From Sporomusaceae bacterium UBA7701 (lineage in GTDB: Bacteria; Bacillota; Negativicutes; Sporomusales; UBA7701): a DNA stretch of 64,000 nucleotides. Position 1 is the first letter of the stretch; each line of letters begins with the position of its first letter. The notes under the pieces were generated by a model that did not search any database, was not told the origin of the DNA, and saw only the letters and a program-made list of their open reading frames with translations. The DNA lies in the NCBI GenBank assembly GCA_002482545.1, contig DLGF01000013.1, positions 14,399-78,398 of the forward strand. Reading direction: 5' to 3'. Positions 1-8,109 of this stretch are shown piece by piece. Position numbers and translations under genes: made by a program.

Positions 1-31
1 ATAGAGATTTTCATAACTACTCTCCCATCCA

Positions 32-517
32 TCACTCTGGTTTCGGCCGGACGATGCCTCCCGTCACCCCAGCCACGGCCCGGATGAGTTCGGAGGGGGC
101 CAGAATAACCTGACATCCCCGGGTACCGGCACTGACCGCGACCGTCTCCCACAGCAGAATACTTTCATCGAAAAAGACCGGATACCGCTTCTTGGTGCCG
201 ACAGGCGACACGCCGCCCCGGATATATCCGGTCAACGGCTGGACGTCTTTGAGAGGAACCATTTCCACTTTTTTGTTGCGGCTTACGGTTGCCAAGGCCT
301 TGAGGTCGAGCTCCTCCGAGCCGGGAATGCAGGCCAGCAGCACGCCGGTCTTGTCGCCGCGGGCCACCAGGGTTTTAAAAACCTGCTCCGGCGGCATCCC
401 CACCTTGGCGGCTACGGTCTCGGCGCTGAGATCGTGTTCATCCACGGCATATTCCTGAAGCCTATACCGGATGGCGAAACCGTCCAGTATCCGGGCAGCG
501 TTCGTTTTTACCGGCAT
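32..517 (-). CDS. ybaK: YbaK/EbsC-type aminoacyl-tRNA deacylase
   Basis: A 161-residue protein covering a single YbaK/EbsC domain. This family hydrolyses mischarged tRNA, classically Cys-tRNA(Pro), in the cytoplasm. The conserved lysine stretch QVFKTLVA lies near residue 48, followed by the ACIPG loop and the [18 protein letters not shown] segment at about 101-118 typical of YbaK. Length is normal for the family. The ATG lies 2 nt after the stop of the upstream DUF362 gene, so the two are probably cotranscribed and translationally coupled. The exact tRNA specificity cannot be read from the sequence. The gene ends close to the window edge. Confidence 0.92.
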   Translation of the reverse strand: MPVKTNAARILDGFAIRYRLQEYAVDEHDLSAETVAAKVGMPPEQVFKTLVARGDKTGVLLACIPGSEELDLKALATVSRNKKVEMVPLKDVQPLTGYIRGGVSPVGTKKRYPVFFDESILLWETVAVSAGTRGCQVILAPSELIRAVAGVTGGIVRPKPE

Positions 518-518
518 C

Positions 519-1592
519 TCATTCCACCTGAACCAGTTCGTAGGTTAAAGATCCCATGCCGATTTTCTCCGCATGGGCGATCTGAATCATCGCATCATGC
601 CGGGCGTAGGAAATCTCCGCCAGCGTCTTCCCGTGCACCCGGGCGGTAATATCCAAGGTAGCTTTATCAATCGCCACCGGATCGCCGGAAGCCAGAAGGC
701 CGATATCCGGTATCAGCTTGGGCTGGCAGGAGTTAAAACAGTCGCAATCCTTCGTCATATCCACCAGGACATTGATATAGAAGCATTTTCCCGGTTTCTC
801 CTTTACTGCGCCGTAAGCGTGTTCCGCCATACTGCGCTGCATGAATCCGGATTCGGCCCCCCAGTCGTATTTGACGGCGTCGAACCGGCACACAGCCAGA
901 CATTCGCCGCACCCGATGCATTTTTCAGTTTGAATATACGCACGGCCGCCCTTTTCGATGATCGCGTCCTGGGGACACCACCTGATGCATTTCTGGCAAT
1001 ACCTGCACTTATCTTCCATGACCTCGGGCAACATCGCCGAATGCTGCCGCAATTTCCCCATGCGGCTCGCCAGGCCCATGCCGAGGTTCTTGATACAGGC
1101 GCCAAGTCCCGCCGCCACATGTCCGGTCGGGTGGGACACGACCAAGAGCGCGTCGGCGCTCATGATTTCTCTGGCCACTTTAACCGACTGGTGAAGTTCG
1201 CCGTTGATCGACACTTCATACTCCGTGTTGCCGGTTAGACCGTCGGCCATAATAAACGGCGCGCCTACCTGATCCACGCCGAAACCGTGGCGATGGGCAT
1301 GCAGGAGATGCTTCACCGCATTTTCCCGTTCTCCTTTATATAAAGTAGAGGTCTCGGTCAAAAACGGCAGGCCGCCTTTAGCCTTTACCCTTTCGACCAG
1401 CGCTTTGATGAGTTCGGGTTTTACATGCGTGGTATTTTTCTTTTCCCCTACATGAAGCTTGATTGCGACAAAATCTTTTCCGTCTACCGCCGAATCAGCC
1501 CCGGAAGCTTCATACAGCCGGCCCAATGCCCGGGCTTGCTCCCCTGCGGACAAGCCGTCCGTCAGCGGTAAAAAATACACTTTCGCGGTCAT
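519..1592 (-). CDS. DUF362 protein with two 4Fe-4S clusters
   Basis: A 357-residue DUF362 family protein with a ferredoxin-type module inserted near the middle. Two cysteine clusters are visible: CRYCQKCIRWC near residue 195 and CIGCGECLAVC near residue 225, each of the CxxCxxCxxxC type, giving two predicted [4Fe-4S] clusters. No signal peptide or membrane segment is visible, so it should be cytoplasmic. DUF362-ferredoxin proteins are common in anaerobes, but no reaction is firmly assigned. It heads a two-gene transcript with ybaK. The ATG at 1592 is preceded by a modest AGGGGTG-like site. Confidence 0.88.
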   Translation of the reverse strand: MTAKVYFLPLTDGLSAGEQARALGRLYEASGADSAVDGKDFVAIKLHVGEKKNTTHVKPELIKALVERVKAKGGLPFLTETSTLYKGERENAVKHLLHAHRHGFGVDQVGAPFIMADGLTGNTEYEVSINGELHQSVKVAREIMSADALLVVSHPTGHVAAGLGACIKNLGMGLASRMGKLRQHSAMLPEVMEDKCRYCQKCIRWCPQDAIIEKGGRAYIQTEKCIGCGECLAVCRFDAVKYDWGAESGFMQRSMAEHAYGAVKEKPGKCFYINVLVDMTKDCDCFNSCQPKLIPDIGLLASGDPVAIDKATLDITARVHGKTLAEISYARHDAMIQIAHAEKIGMGSLTYELVQVE

Positions 1593-1682
1593 GGCGACAC
1601 CCCTTGATAATAGTTTTCGCTCAGTATATTGCCCTTTCCTGCATTTGTCAATGCAACCGTCCCCGGCTCAGGGCCGCCAAAA

Positions 1683-1717
1683 ATGCAAAAAGGAAGTGCG
1701 GCAAGCCGCACTTCCTT
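1683..1717 (-). terminator. Intrinsic terminator after the ACT-like small gene
   Basis: Perfect 13-bp stem AAGGAAGTGCGGC / GCCGCACTTCCTT with a 2-nt loop at 1690-1717. On the minus strand it is followed by TTTTTG. It overlaps the stop codon of the 86-residue gene. Confidence 0.85.
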
Positions 1718-1976
1718 AAAACTCCAACGACATGGTCTTTACTTTCACATGGGGGATGGCGGTCAGCTTGCGCTCAAGTTCCTGCACCGGTATGGCATCG
1801 CCGCAAAGCTGGAGTAAAATCAGACCGGTGTTGGTACATTGATCCACAGCGGCGTCATGGAGGCCAAGTCTTACCCGGATGAAACATCCATACTCGGTAA
1901 GCACATCCTGGACTTTCGGCGCCGTTTCGGTACGATTCTCCTGAAGAATGGCCATAATCTTCGAGCAATTGGTCAT
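1716..1976 (-). CDS. Small ACT-like protein, TM1266 (iron-only hydrogenase regulator) type
   Basis: An 86-residue protein with the beta-alpha-beta pattern of the small ACT-like/NikR-C-like family represented by Thermotoga TM1266, often annotated as a putative iron-only hydrogenase system regulator. Family-like signatures are IMAILQENR at the start, then the strand GLILLQLCGD and the ending KLTAIPHVKVKTMSL. There is no DNA-binding domain and no hydrogenase gene next to it, so the regulatory role is a family inference only. It is divergent from the HD-GYP gene and ends in its own terminator. Confidence 0.65.
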   Translation of the reverse strand: MTNCSKIMAILQENRTETAPKVQDVLTEYGCFIRVRLGLHDAAVDQCTNTGLILLQLCGDAIPVQELERKLTAIPHVKVKTMSLEF

Positions 1977-2101
1977 TCGATCACCCCATACATTTTTAGT
2001 ATTTAGTATTTCCGATACATTTCTTCACACTCTCGGAAATTCCTTCCTCAACTGTAAATTTGGGGATGACCGCAGCACCGTCAGCAGGATTTTCCGACAA
2101 T

Positions 2102-2130
2102 TTGTTGAAATTTGGTAAAGCTAGTAATAT
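2102..2130 (+). promoter_or_regulatory. Sigma-A-type promoter of the HD-GYP gene
   Basis: -35 TTGTTG at 2102-2107, 17-nt spacer, -10 TAATAT at 2125-2130. Transcription would start near 2137, after the first in-frame ATG-like start at 2112. This supports translation starting at 2154. Confidence 0.6.
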
Positions 2131-2153
2131 TTCACTCCGAAAGGAACGCGAAG

Positions 2154-3227
2154 ATGGGCGACATAAATCAAACAGCCCCCCAAAAAACCGTTCAACTGGA
2201 CGTCGCACACCTGGTTCCCGGCATGGAACTGGCGCGAGACGTGGTTTCCAGCGAAGGCATGATCCTGATCGGCGAAGGAACCCTTCTCAGCCGCCATACT
2301 ATTGACAAACTGAAACACTGGCAGATTCCTACGGTAACCGTAACCAACGAAGCGATCAGCAACCCGATCATTAACCCTAAGGTTCGGCAGTTTGTCAACA
2401 GCTACAACAAGTCGGTCTCGGTCGTCCAGCAGGCCTTCGAAACCATGCGCGCCGACGAGGAGGTTCCGCTCGAAACCTTTGCGGCCACGGCCACTGAAAT
2501 ATCCAGCCATGTGCAGTCTGCCGGCAATGTGATCGACAGGCTCTACGATCTGCCGGTCTGTGACGACGCCACCTACCAGCACAGCGTCAACGTCAGCGTC
2601 ATCGCCACCCTCGTCGCTACCTGGCTGGGCTATCCGCTTCCGGTTGTCAACGCCGTGGCTCTGGCCGGCCTGCTGCACGATGTGGGCAAATCCCAATTGC
2701 CGGTTGAGTTTCTCAACCGCCCGGACAAGCTGCCCCAAGAAGACTATGAGCATTATAAAAGGCACGCCGCCTATGGTTTCGAGCTGGTGAAAAATCTCCC
2801 CGACCTGGGAGAAAGCATCAAAGCGGCGGTGATCCAGCATCATGAACGGACCGACGGCAGCGGCTATCCCTTGCGGCTGACGGGCGATAAAATCCATCCC
2901 TACGCCCGCATCGTCGCCATCGCCGACCTCTATGACGAAGCCCTGACGATTAATCGTGAGCCTACTGTTGTTTATAGCCCCTACTCCGGTCTGGAAAAGC
3001 TGAATGACGAAAAATACCGCCTTGATCCCCAGATGTGTCTTGCATTTACCAGCCGGATGCTCAACTATCTCTCCGGAAATACCGTCGCGTTAAGTGACGG
3101 GCGGCAGGGCCGGGTTGTCTACCTCAACCAGTTCGCGCCTTCCCGCTCGATGGTTCAACTGACCGACGGCACGGTCATCGACCTGGACACCGAGCCCCAT
3201 CTCCGCATCCATTATGTAATACGGTGA
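2154..3227 (+). CDS. HD-GYP domain protein (probable c-di-GMP phosphodiesterase)
   Basis: A 357-residue protein. Residues 1-110 form a DUF3391-like N-terminal region (VAHLVPGMELARDV, SRHTIDKLKHW). A full HD-GYP domain follows: GLLHDVGKS carries the HD pair near residue 180 and HHERTDGSGYP carries the HHExxDGxGYP motif near 230, then RIVAIADLYDEAL. HD-GYP enzymes hydrolyse cyclic di-GMP in the cytoplasm. The ATG at 2154 is chosen because AAAGGAACGCGAAG precedes it and the predicted promoter lies just upstream; an earlier start at 2112 would fall inside the promoter. DAL of the usual VADVYDAL motif is DEAL here, a small deviation. Monocistronic. Confidence 0.9.
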   Translation: MGDINQTAPQKTVQLDVAHLVPGMELARDVVSSEGMILIGEGTLLSRHTIDKLKHWQIPTVTVTNEAISNPIINPKVRQFVNSYNKSVSVVQQAFETMRADEEVPLETFAATATEISSHVQSAGNVIDRLYDLPVCDDATYQHSVNVSVIATLVATWLGYPLPVVNAVALAGLLHDVGKSQLPVEFLNRPDKLPQEDYEHYKRHAAYGFELVKNLPDLGESIKAAVIQHHERTDGSGYPLRLTGDKIHPYARIVAIADLYDEALTINREPTVVYSPYSGLEKLNDEKYRLDPQMCLAFTSRMLNYLSGNTVALSDGRQGRVVYLNQFAPSRSMVQLTDGTVIDLDTEPHLRIHYVIR

Positions 3228-3265
3228 CCGGCACTCCCAACCACCGGACATATCCACGCGGCTTT

Positions 3266-3429
3266 TTACCTGGACGCGGAAGATGTTTATGAACGCTCCG
3301 ACGCTGCCGCTTCCCGCAGCTTAATAAACATCTTCCGGCCGGTACGCCTTTTGGTGCGGACCCGCACACCGTTCGCGAATCTATTGGCAGACAAGCAATG
3401 GGCGCTGAAAGGACTCGCGGAATCAGAAC
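3266..3429 (+). repeat. Dispersed imperfect-palindrome repeat, copy 1
   Basis: About 160 bp, closely similar to 28068-28231 and, inverted, to 30865-30976. The core is the arm GGAAGATGTTTAT at 3278-3290, a GC-rich middle with CTCCGACGCT, then the arm ATAAACATCTTCC. It continues with a shared 3' part including the CGCACACSGTTCGCG segment and CGCTGAAAG. The whole gap between the HD-GYP gene and the HipA-like gene is filled by this element. Confidence 0.85.
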
Positions 3430-3508
3430 CACCCCCAAGCGAACCTCGGCGCCACCTGCCGTCATCCTGACGCTCACCGGCAGGTGGCTTATGGACAGCC
3501 GCGTTCCA

Positions 3509-4417
3509 TCAGTCAGCATCTTTATCCGGAAGTTTCCTTCCGGCGCTTCCCAGCGACAAGTGACGCCGCCGCTCCTGCGGACGGCTTTTTTCGTCCGACG
3601 TTCGCGTAAGGTCGATAATTCTGCTGTACTCTCTCCGGCGCCCTCCGTGCGCTTTAGGAATATGGCGGCACAAGTGTTCCCAGATTTCTTCCGCCATATC
3701 CCGCCGGGTCCTGATGAAACCCGGCAGGGCCTGCCGCTGTTCTCCGTCCGGCAGCCACTCCGTCGGAATTCCCCCCACGATGCCGTCGATTGCTTCATCG
3801 CTTATCTCTCGCACTTTTTCCAAAAAGGGCCGGAAATCATGCGCAAACAGCCGGTCTTTTAGCATCAAGCCGAAAGCGCGGGGATAGTAAACCTTCTTGC
3901 TCCTCCGCAGTTTTTCGAGAGAGTTGATCGTCCACCGGCCGGAACGGAACAAGTGGGAATTGTCAATGGCGTAAATTTTAAAAGCCTCACCCTCCTGCCG
4001 CAGCAGGAGGTTTTTTTTATTACTGCTGCGATCGGCGTTGTGGAACATATGGTCGAACAGCATCACTCCGGCCATGTCCGCCATATTGACGGCCTTATCT
4101 AAATTATCCTTTCCCAGATATTCCACGTTGTCCAGATACTGCGAGGCAAAATGGCGGCCCGGAATGATTCCCGCCGCCGCAAGCTCCGGCCGTCTTTCGA
4201 GCAGCTCTTCGCCAATCGCAATTACGTCGCTCGCGGGGAAACACAAGCCCATATATTCACCCATCTTCGCCGCTAAAAATTCGCTTGCCAGCACCATAGG
4301 CCCCAGCCGGTTATTTTGCAGCTTTACTACATAAAGGTTTCCGTCAGTGGCGCGAAAGAAACGGGGTGTGGTTACCCCCACCCCCACCTGGCCAAGATAT
4401 TCCTCGGCGGTCAGCAT
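3509..4417 (-). CDS. HipA-like kinase family protein
   Basis: A 302-residue protein of the stand-alone HipA-like (HipA_2-type) kinase family. Visible features: an N-terminal ATP-binding lysine in LYVVKLQNNR at about 35, a helix LASEFLAAKMGEYMGL, the catalytic-loop-like stretch MLFDHMFHNADRSSNKKNLLL near 125-145 (D..HN.D....N), and the metal-binding-type AIDNSHLF near 160. The ATG at 4417 is preceded by GGAGGAGGGGG, which decides the start over a longer in-frame reading. There is no HipB antitoxin next door, so a toxin-antitoxin role is not supported. It lies 146 nt after the LSm-like gene with a terminator between them. Substrate unknown. Confidence 0.75.
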   Translation of the reverse strand: MLTAEEYLGQVGVGVTTPRFFRATDGNLYVVKLQNNRLGPMVLASEFLAAKMGEYMGLCFPASDVIAIGEELLERRPELAAAGIIPGRHFASQYLDNVEYLGKDNLDKAVNMADMAGVMLFDHMFHNADRSSNKKNLLLRQEGEAFKIYAIDNSHLFRSGRWTINSLEKLRRSKKVYYPRAFGLMLKDRLFAHDFRPFLEKVREISDEAIDGIVGGIPTEWLPDGEQRQALPGFIRTRRDMAEEIWEHLCRHIPKAHGGRRREYSRIIDLTRTSDEKSRPQERRRHLSLGSAGRKLPDKDAD

Positions 4418-4445
4418 ACTCCAACCCCCTCCTCCAGCAACACTA

Positions 4446-4483
4446 ATTAAAAAAGGCCCGGAAAGCATGCAACCGGACCTTTC
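4446..4483 (-). terminator. Terminator between the LSm-like and HipA-like genes
   Basis: 10-bp stem AAAGGTCCGG/CCGGGCCTTT (minus strand, one G-U pair) followed by TTTTTTAATT. It ends about 30 nt before the HipA-like start, too close for a separate promoter. The downstream gene is therefore probably expressed by read-through. Confidence 0.8.
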
Positions 4484-4563
4484 TTGCCGACTAACAAGGT
4501 ACAAATGCCGCCCTTTAGGCAAACTTGCTACTGGGCAAAACGCTTTTACCCCACAGGTATTCA

Positions 4564-5172
4564 CTAGCACTTACAAGCTGTAGAACCCACCGAAGTCAGG
4601 GCCTCGAGATTGACGACCACGGTTCGCACGTCACTGCTTGAAATAGCCGAGCTGGTGCCGGGAACGAATATATCATCCACCGACAATATCGCCAGTCTAT
4701 CTTCTACTTCGCTGAGAACTCCCTCAAACAGGAACCCGCCAAGCGTCGCTATAACCACGTCGTCGCCGATCATCCGATCCAGCTGGCAGATCAAATTATG
4801 GCTTTCCTGCCGTTCGACCGCTTCTTCTTCTTCCCGCACTCCGTCGATCACTTGGTCGGCCAGCGGGAAGGGCGCTCCTTGCGAACATACGAGGGGATCG
4901 GTCACTATGCTGGTGCCCTTGGCAACAATCTGCCAGAGGTCCACCCGGATGAATTTAACCTCATGAACGTCTCCGCCGGGAGTAAGAATTTCCACGTTAC
5001 TGGTTTCCGCTTCTATGGCCGGATTCAGCACAGCGATCCGGCAGTCGTCGATGGCCTGCAGATTGCCGAAATAAGTAAAACCGTCAAAGCCGAACAGCAG
5101 TACATCTGTGTTTAGTTCGCGGGACAATTCCCTGATGAGACAGTGATTGCGGATTTCCTTGAAAATACCCAT
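4564..5172 (-). CDS. Uncharacterised protein with two tandem LSm/Sm-like units
   Basis: A 202-residue cytoplasmic-looking protein built from an internal duplication. Unit 1 (about 10-85) reads LNTDVLLFGFDGFTYFGNL...DDCRIAVL...EVKFIRVDLWQIV. Unit 2 (about 125-195) reads IGDDVVIATLGGFLFEGVL...EDRLAILSVDD...DVRTVVVNLEAL. Each has the strand-loop-G-strand pattern of Sm-like barrels; that fold is inferred, not shown. An acidic linker EEEEAVER joins the units. The protein ends in CKC after a Ser/Gly-rich tail. Start ATG at 5172 with AGGGGAGG upstream. It is followed by a terminator and the HipA-like kinase. No function is known to me. Confidence 0.7.
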   Translation of the reverse strand: MGIFKEIRNHCLIRELSRELNTDVLLFGFDGFTYFGNLQAIDDCRIAVLNPAIEAETSNVEILTPGGDVHEVKFIRVDLWQIVAKGTSIVTDPLVCSQGAPFPLADQVIDGVREEEEAVERQESHNLICQLDRMIGDDVVIATLGGFLFEGVLSEVEDRLAILSVDDIFVPGTSSAISSSDVRTVVVNLEALTSVGSTACKC

Positions 5173-5324
5173 ATATTCATGCCTCCCCTGTTCTCGATGT
5201 GTGATTTACTACTATACTGTATGAACATGGAACCGACATTGTTACCCGCCCCCGCAAAAATAGCGGGGGCAAGCCGGATCTTACGGATCAAATCCACTCT
5301 TGCCCGCCAATCCTCCGGCATAGC

Positions 5325-5630
5325 TTATCCGGAGCCCGGGGGTTCCGGTGATTCGAAGGATACTTTGACATGCGACTGGGCCGCCAGATTATAGACTTCA
5401 TCCGGTTCTGCCAATTGCATAATGCGCTGCAGATTTCCTCCGTCGGTCAAGTCTCCCGGGTGGAGGCGAAAATTCCGGGCCGGGCTGATTTTCTGCCAAT
5501 TCAACCGTTCGGTGTTTGCCAGCGAGGTTTCCCGGATAATTCCATGAAGCGCATAGCCTTTGCCGAGCAGAAATTCGGCCAGGTACGCCCCGTCCTGACC
5601 GGTAATCCCGGTTATCAAAGCCTTCTTCAT
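5325..5630 (-). pseudogene. gmd: Truncated GDP-mannose 4,6-dehydratase (gmd) fragment
   Basis: About 101 codons matching only the N-terminal third of Gmd. It has the start [20 protein letters not shown] with the Rossmann GxxGxxG, then [18 protein letters not shown] and [19 protein letters not shown]. Gmd is normally about 330-350 residues; here the match stops abruptly after FESPE and the frame ends with PPGSG. The catalytic YxxxK is absent, so the product cannot be active. No other nucleotide-sugar gene is nearby. This looks like a relic of a deleted polysaccharide locus. The GC hairpin GCCCCCGC/GCGGGGGC sits just beyond it near 5248-5272. Confidence 0.8.
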
Positions 5631-5805
5631 GCTATCACCCTCAAGCACGACAGTATCTTGCGAATAAACCGCCAGAACTGGGGGCATTCCATCCACTGCC
5701 TCGTCGGGCCTCAAAAAACAGCCATCACCTTATGCTATTCCTGCAGTCGTCATAATGTAACCCATTGCCCCGTCCGGCGCCCCTCCCGGTCTGAACTCGC
5801 CGGAT

Positions 5806-5846
5806 AAAAAATAGACTGCAGGCCTAAGGGCTTACAGTCTATTTTT
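5806..5846. terminator. Bidirectional terminator downstream of the cobT pair
   Basis: AAAAATAGACTG / CAGTCTATTTTT arms (12 bp) around CAGGCCTAAGGGCTTA. There is a T-run on either strand; it closes the cobT transcript. Confidence 0.85.
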
Positions 5847-5863
5847 CTATCCCGGCTGTTACT

Positions 5864-6949
5864 TCAAAGTTCCGCCCGCTGCCGCAAGGCTCCCGGTCCG
5901 TCCTGGGCAACTGCGACTTGGGCTTCCCCGAAGGTTTTCATATCATTCAGGACATGCAGTCCGGCGTCGATCAGGGTTATGCCGAGAGCCGCGCCCGTTC
6001 CTTCCCCCAGGCGCATGTCGAGGTGCAAATAAGCCGGGATGTCCATCAGGGAAAGCGCGGCCTTATGGGCCGGCTCACAGGAAAAATGGGACCCGATAAG
6101 GTACTCTCTGACCCCGGGGGCCATTTGCGTGGCGATCAGCGCCGCCGCGCCGGTGATGACCCCATCCAGAACCACCGCCGCCCCTCCCGCGGCGGCGGCG
6201 AGGGCGACACCGGCCAGCGCGGCTATCTCCAGTCCGCCGACCTTGGCAAGAACATCGATGGGGTCCTGAGGATCAGGGCGATTTACCGCCAAGGCCTGTT
6301 CGATGATCTTGGCCTTGCGTTCCAGTCCGGTCCCCGACACTCCCGTGCCTTGCCCGGTCAAATCCCGGACAGGCCGGCCGGCATAGCAGGCAATAATGGC
6401 CGTACTGGGCGTTGTATTGCCGATTCCCATTTCGCCCAGCCCAATCACCCGGACCCCGCGGGTCATTTCTTCCCGGGCGATTCGCACGCCGACCGCGATC
6501 GCCTGCAGCGTCTGCTCGCGGGTCATCGCCGGGCCAGCGGCGATATTGCCGGTCCCGTAAGCAATCTTTTCCCGGCGAAGCCCCGGAATCTCAGGAAGAT
6601 CGGCGGCCACGCCGACGTCCACCAAAACGAGTTCGGCTCCGGCATGCTTGGCGAACACATTGATGGCCGCACCGCCCCGGCAAAAATTCATCACCATCTG
6701 GGGGGTAACCTCCTGCGGATAGGCGCTAACCCCTTCCCGGGCAACGCCGTGGTCGGCAGCCGCGAGGATGATGCATTTCTTAAGCTTGCGAGGCCTGGGA
6801 TCGCCGGTAATGCCGGCGAGACGGCAGGCCAACTGTTCGAGCCCGTGCAAACTTCCCAGGGGCTTCGTCAGATTGTCCAGCCGAAGCTGGCAGGCCTCCA
6901 TGGCTCCCAGGTCCAGAGGCTTAATCGCCGCAATCAGTCCGTCCAGCAT
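5864..6949 (-). CDS. cobT: CobT-type lower-ligand phosphoribosyltransferase, second of a pair (ArsA/ArsB-like)
   Basis: A 361-residue member of the nicotinate-nucleotide:dimethylbenzimidazole phosphoribosyltransferase family, which activates the lower base of cobamides. Motifs: NLTKPLGSL near 20, AAADHGVAREGVSAYP near 65, GEMGIGNTT near 165, and RLGEGTGAAL near 310 holding the catalytic-type glutamate. The start MLDGLIAAIK is chosen because the longer reading adds only low-complexity residues upstream. Its 5' end overlaps the upstream paralogue by 29 nt. Two adjacent, diverged CobT homologues are the arrangement known from Sporomusa ArsA/ArsB, which act as a heterodimer on phenol and p-cresol as well as benzimidazoles. 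Assignment to ArsA versus ArsB is not attempted. Confidence 0.92.
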   Translation of the reverse strand: MLDGLIAAIKPLDLGAMEACQLRLDNLTKPLGSLHGLEQLACRLAGITGDPRPRKLKKCIILAAADHGVAREGVSAYPQEVTPQMVMNFCRGGAAINVFAKHAGAELVLVDVGVAADLPEIPGLRREKIAYGTGNIAAGPAMTREQTLQAIAVGVRIAREEMTRGVRVIGLGEMGIGNTTPSTAIIACYAGRPVRDLTGQGTGVSGTGLERKAKIIEQALAVNRPDPQDPIDVLAKVGGLEIAALAGVALAAAAGGAAVVLDGVITGAAALIATQMAPGVREYLIGSHFSCEPAHKAALSLMDIPAYLHLDMRLGEGTGAALGITLIDAGLHVLNDMKTFGEAQVAVAQDGPGALRQRAEL

Positions 6950-8033
6950 GGGGGACCCTCCTTTCCCCGGCTGCCGCGTCATTCCGGGAAACCCCGGCCT
7001 CGGCAAAGGTCGACATCTCATTTACCATTTTGATCGCCGCATCCAAAAGGTTCATCGCCAGCGAAGCGCCTGTGGCCTCGCCCAGGCGAAGCCCCATGTC
7101 GATATAAGGCGACAAGCCGAGGGTCTCCAGCATCCGGCGGTGGGCAGGCTCGGCCGACAGGTGGGAGGCCAGCATATAATGGCGGCAAAGCGGAGCAAGA
7201 GCGTGAGCGATCAGCGCGGCGGCACCGGCGTTGAAACCGTCGATGACCACCAGTGCACGGCTGGCGGCGGCCCCTAAAATAACTCCGGCCAAGCCGCCGA
7301 TTTCAAAACCGCCGACTTTGGCCAACACATCGATTCCGTCCGCCGGATCAGGCCGATTTAGGCTTAACGCCCGACGGACCGCGTCAATCTTGACCTGCAG
7401 CCGGCTGTCGGATATGCCTGTCCCCCGCCCGGTGGCCTGTTCGGCGCTGATGCCGGTGAACGCCGCCACGACCGCCGCGCTGGACGTGGTATTGCCGATC
7501 CCCATTTCGCCCAGGCTGAAGCAGCGATAGCCCTGCCGGATTTTTTCGTTTACCAGTTCAATTCCGGTCTCAACGGCTCTTATCGCCTGGTCCCGGGTCA
7601 TCGCCGGGCCTTCAGTGAAATCGCGGGTGCCGCAGGCTATTTTTCGCGGCAGCAAGCCGGGCACCTCCGATACATCTCCCGCAATCCCCATGTCCGCCAC
7701 AACCATGTCGGCCCCGCAAAAATTCGCGAGGGCATTTGCGCCGGCCCCTTGGGCAACCAGGTAGTTCCGGGTCATATGAACAGTGGTTTCAACCGGATAG
7801 GCGCTGATCCCCAATCTGGCCACTCCATGATCGGCGGCAAACAAAACCATGCATTTCCGGGGTAACTGGGGCCGCACTTCCCCGGTAACTCCGGCGTACT
7901 GGCGAACCATGTCCTCCAACCGTCCAAGGCTTCCCGGCGGTTTGGTCAGGTTGTCCAGGCGAACCTGGACTTCATCCATCACGGCCAGGTTTAGCGGACC
8001 AATCTTGGCTAGCGTCTCCTGAATCAGTTGCAT
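6921..8033 (-). CDS. cobT: CobT-type lower-ligand phosphoribosyltransferase, first of a pair (ArsA/ArsB-like)
   Basis: A 370-residue CobT homologue, clearly diverged from its neighbour. It shows NLTKPPGSLGRLE, FAADHGVARLGISAYP, GEMGIGNTT, LAKVGGFEIGGLAGV and RLGEATGASLAMNL. Both catalytic-type glutamates (GEMG and LGEA) are kept. The ATG at 8033 is preferred over the one at 8045 because GGAGG (inside the longer reading) sits 5 nt before it. The C-terminus carries a polar extension beyond the family core. It overlaps the next cobT by 29 nt, so the two are translationally coupled. A leader hairpin with a T-run lies about 45 nt upstream. Confidence 0.92.
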   Translation of the reverse strand: MQLIQETLAKIGPLNLAVMDEVQVRLDNLTKPPGSLGRLEDMVRQYAGVTGEVRPQLPRKCMVLFAADHGVARLGISAYPVETTVHMTRNYLVAQGAGANALANFCGADMVVADMGIAGDVSEVPGLLPRKIACGTRDFTEGPAMTRDQAIRAVETGIELVNEKIRQGYRCFSLGEMGIGNTTSSAAVVAAFTGISAEQATGRGTGISDSRLQVKIDAVRRALSLNRPDPADGIDVLAKVGGFEIGGLAGVILGAAASRALVVIDGFNAGAAALIAHALAPLCRHYMLASHLSAEPAHRRMLETLGLSPYIDMGLRLGEATGASLAMNLLDAAIKMVNEMSTFAEAGVSRNDAAAGERRVPHAGRTDCGD

Positions 8034-8076
8034 CGCGACCTCCATTATGGACTGTAAATATTTACCTCAGGCAGAA

Positions 8077-8109
8077 ACAAAAAAACTTTTAAGGACAACC
8101 CCTAAAAGT
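8077..8109 (-). terminator. Hairpin with T-run in the leader of the cobT pair
   Basis: ACTTTTAGG / CCTTAAAAGT (one bulge) followed by TTTTTTTG on the minus strand, about 45 nt before the cobT start. It may be a leader attenuator or the terminator of the upstream exported-protein gene. I could not find a cobalamin-riboswitch consensus upstream of it. Confidence 0.6.

Noticed and set aside
3509..4570. HipB/HipA toxin-antitoxin module
   Set aside because: No HTH antitoxin gene is adjacent and the kinase is of the stand-alone type.
5112..5321. Minus-strand 69-codon frame next to the gmd relic, considered as the missing C-terminal part
   Set aside because: Its sequence (PEDWRARVDLIRKIRLAP) does not show the Gmd C-terminal signatures.
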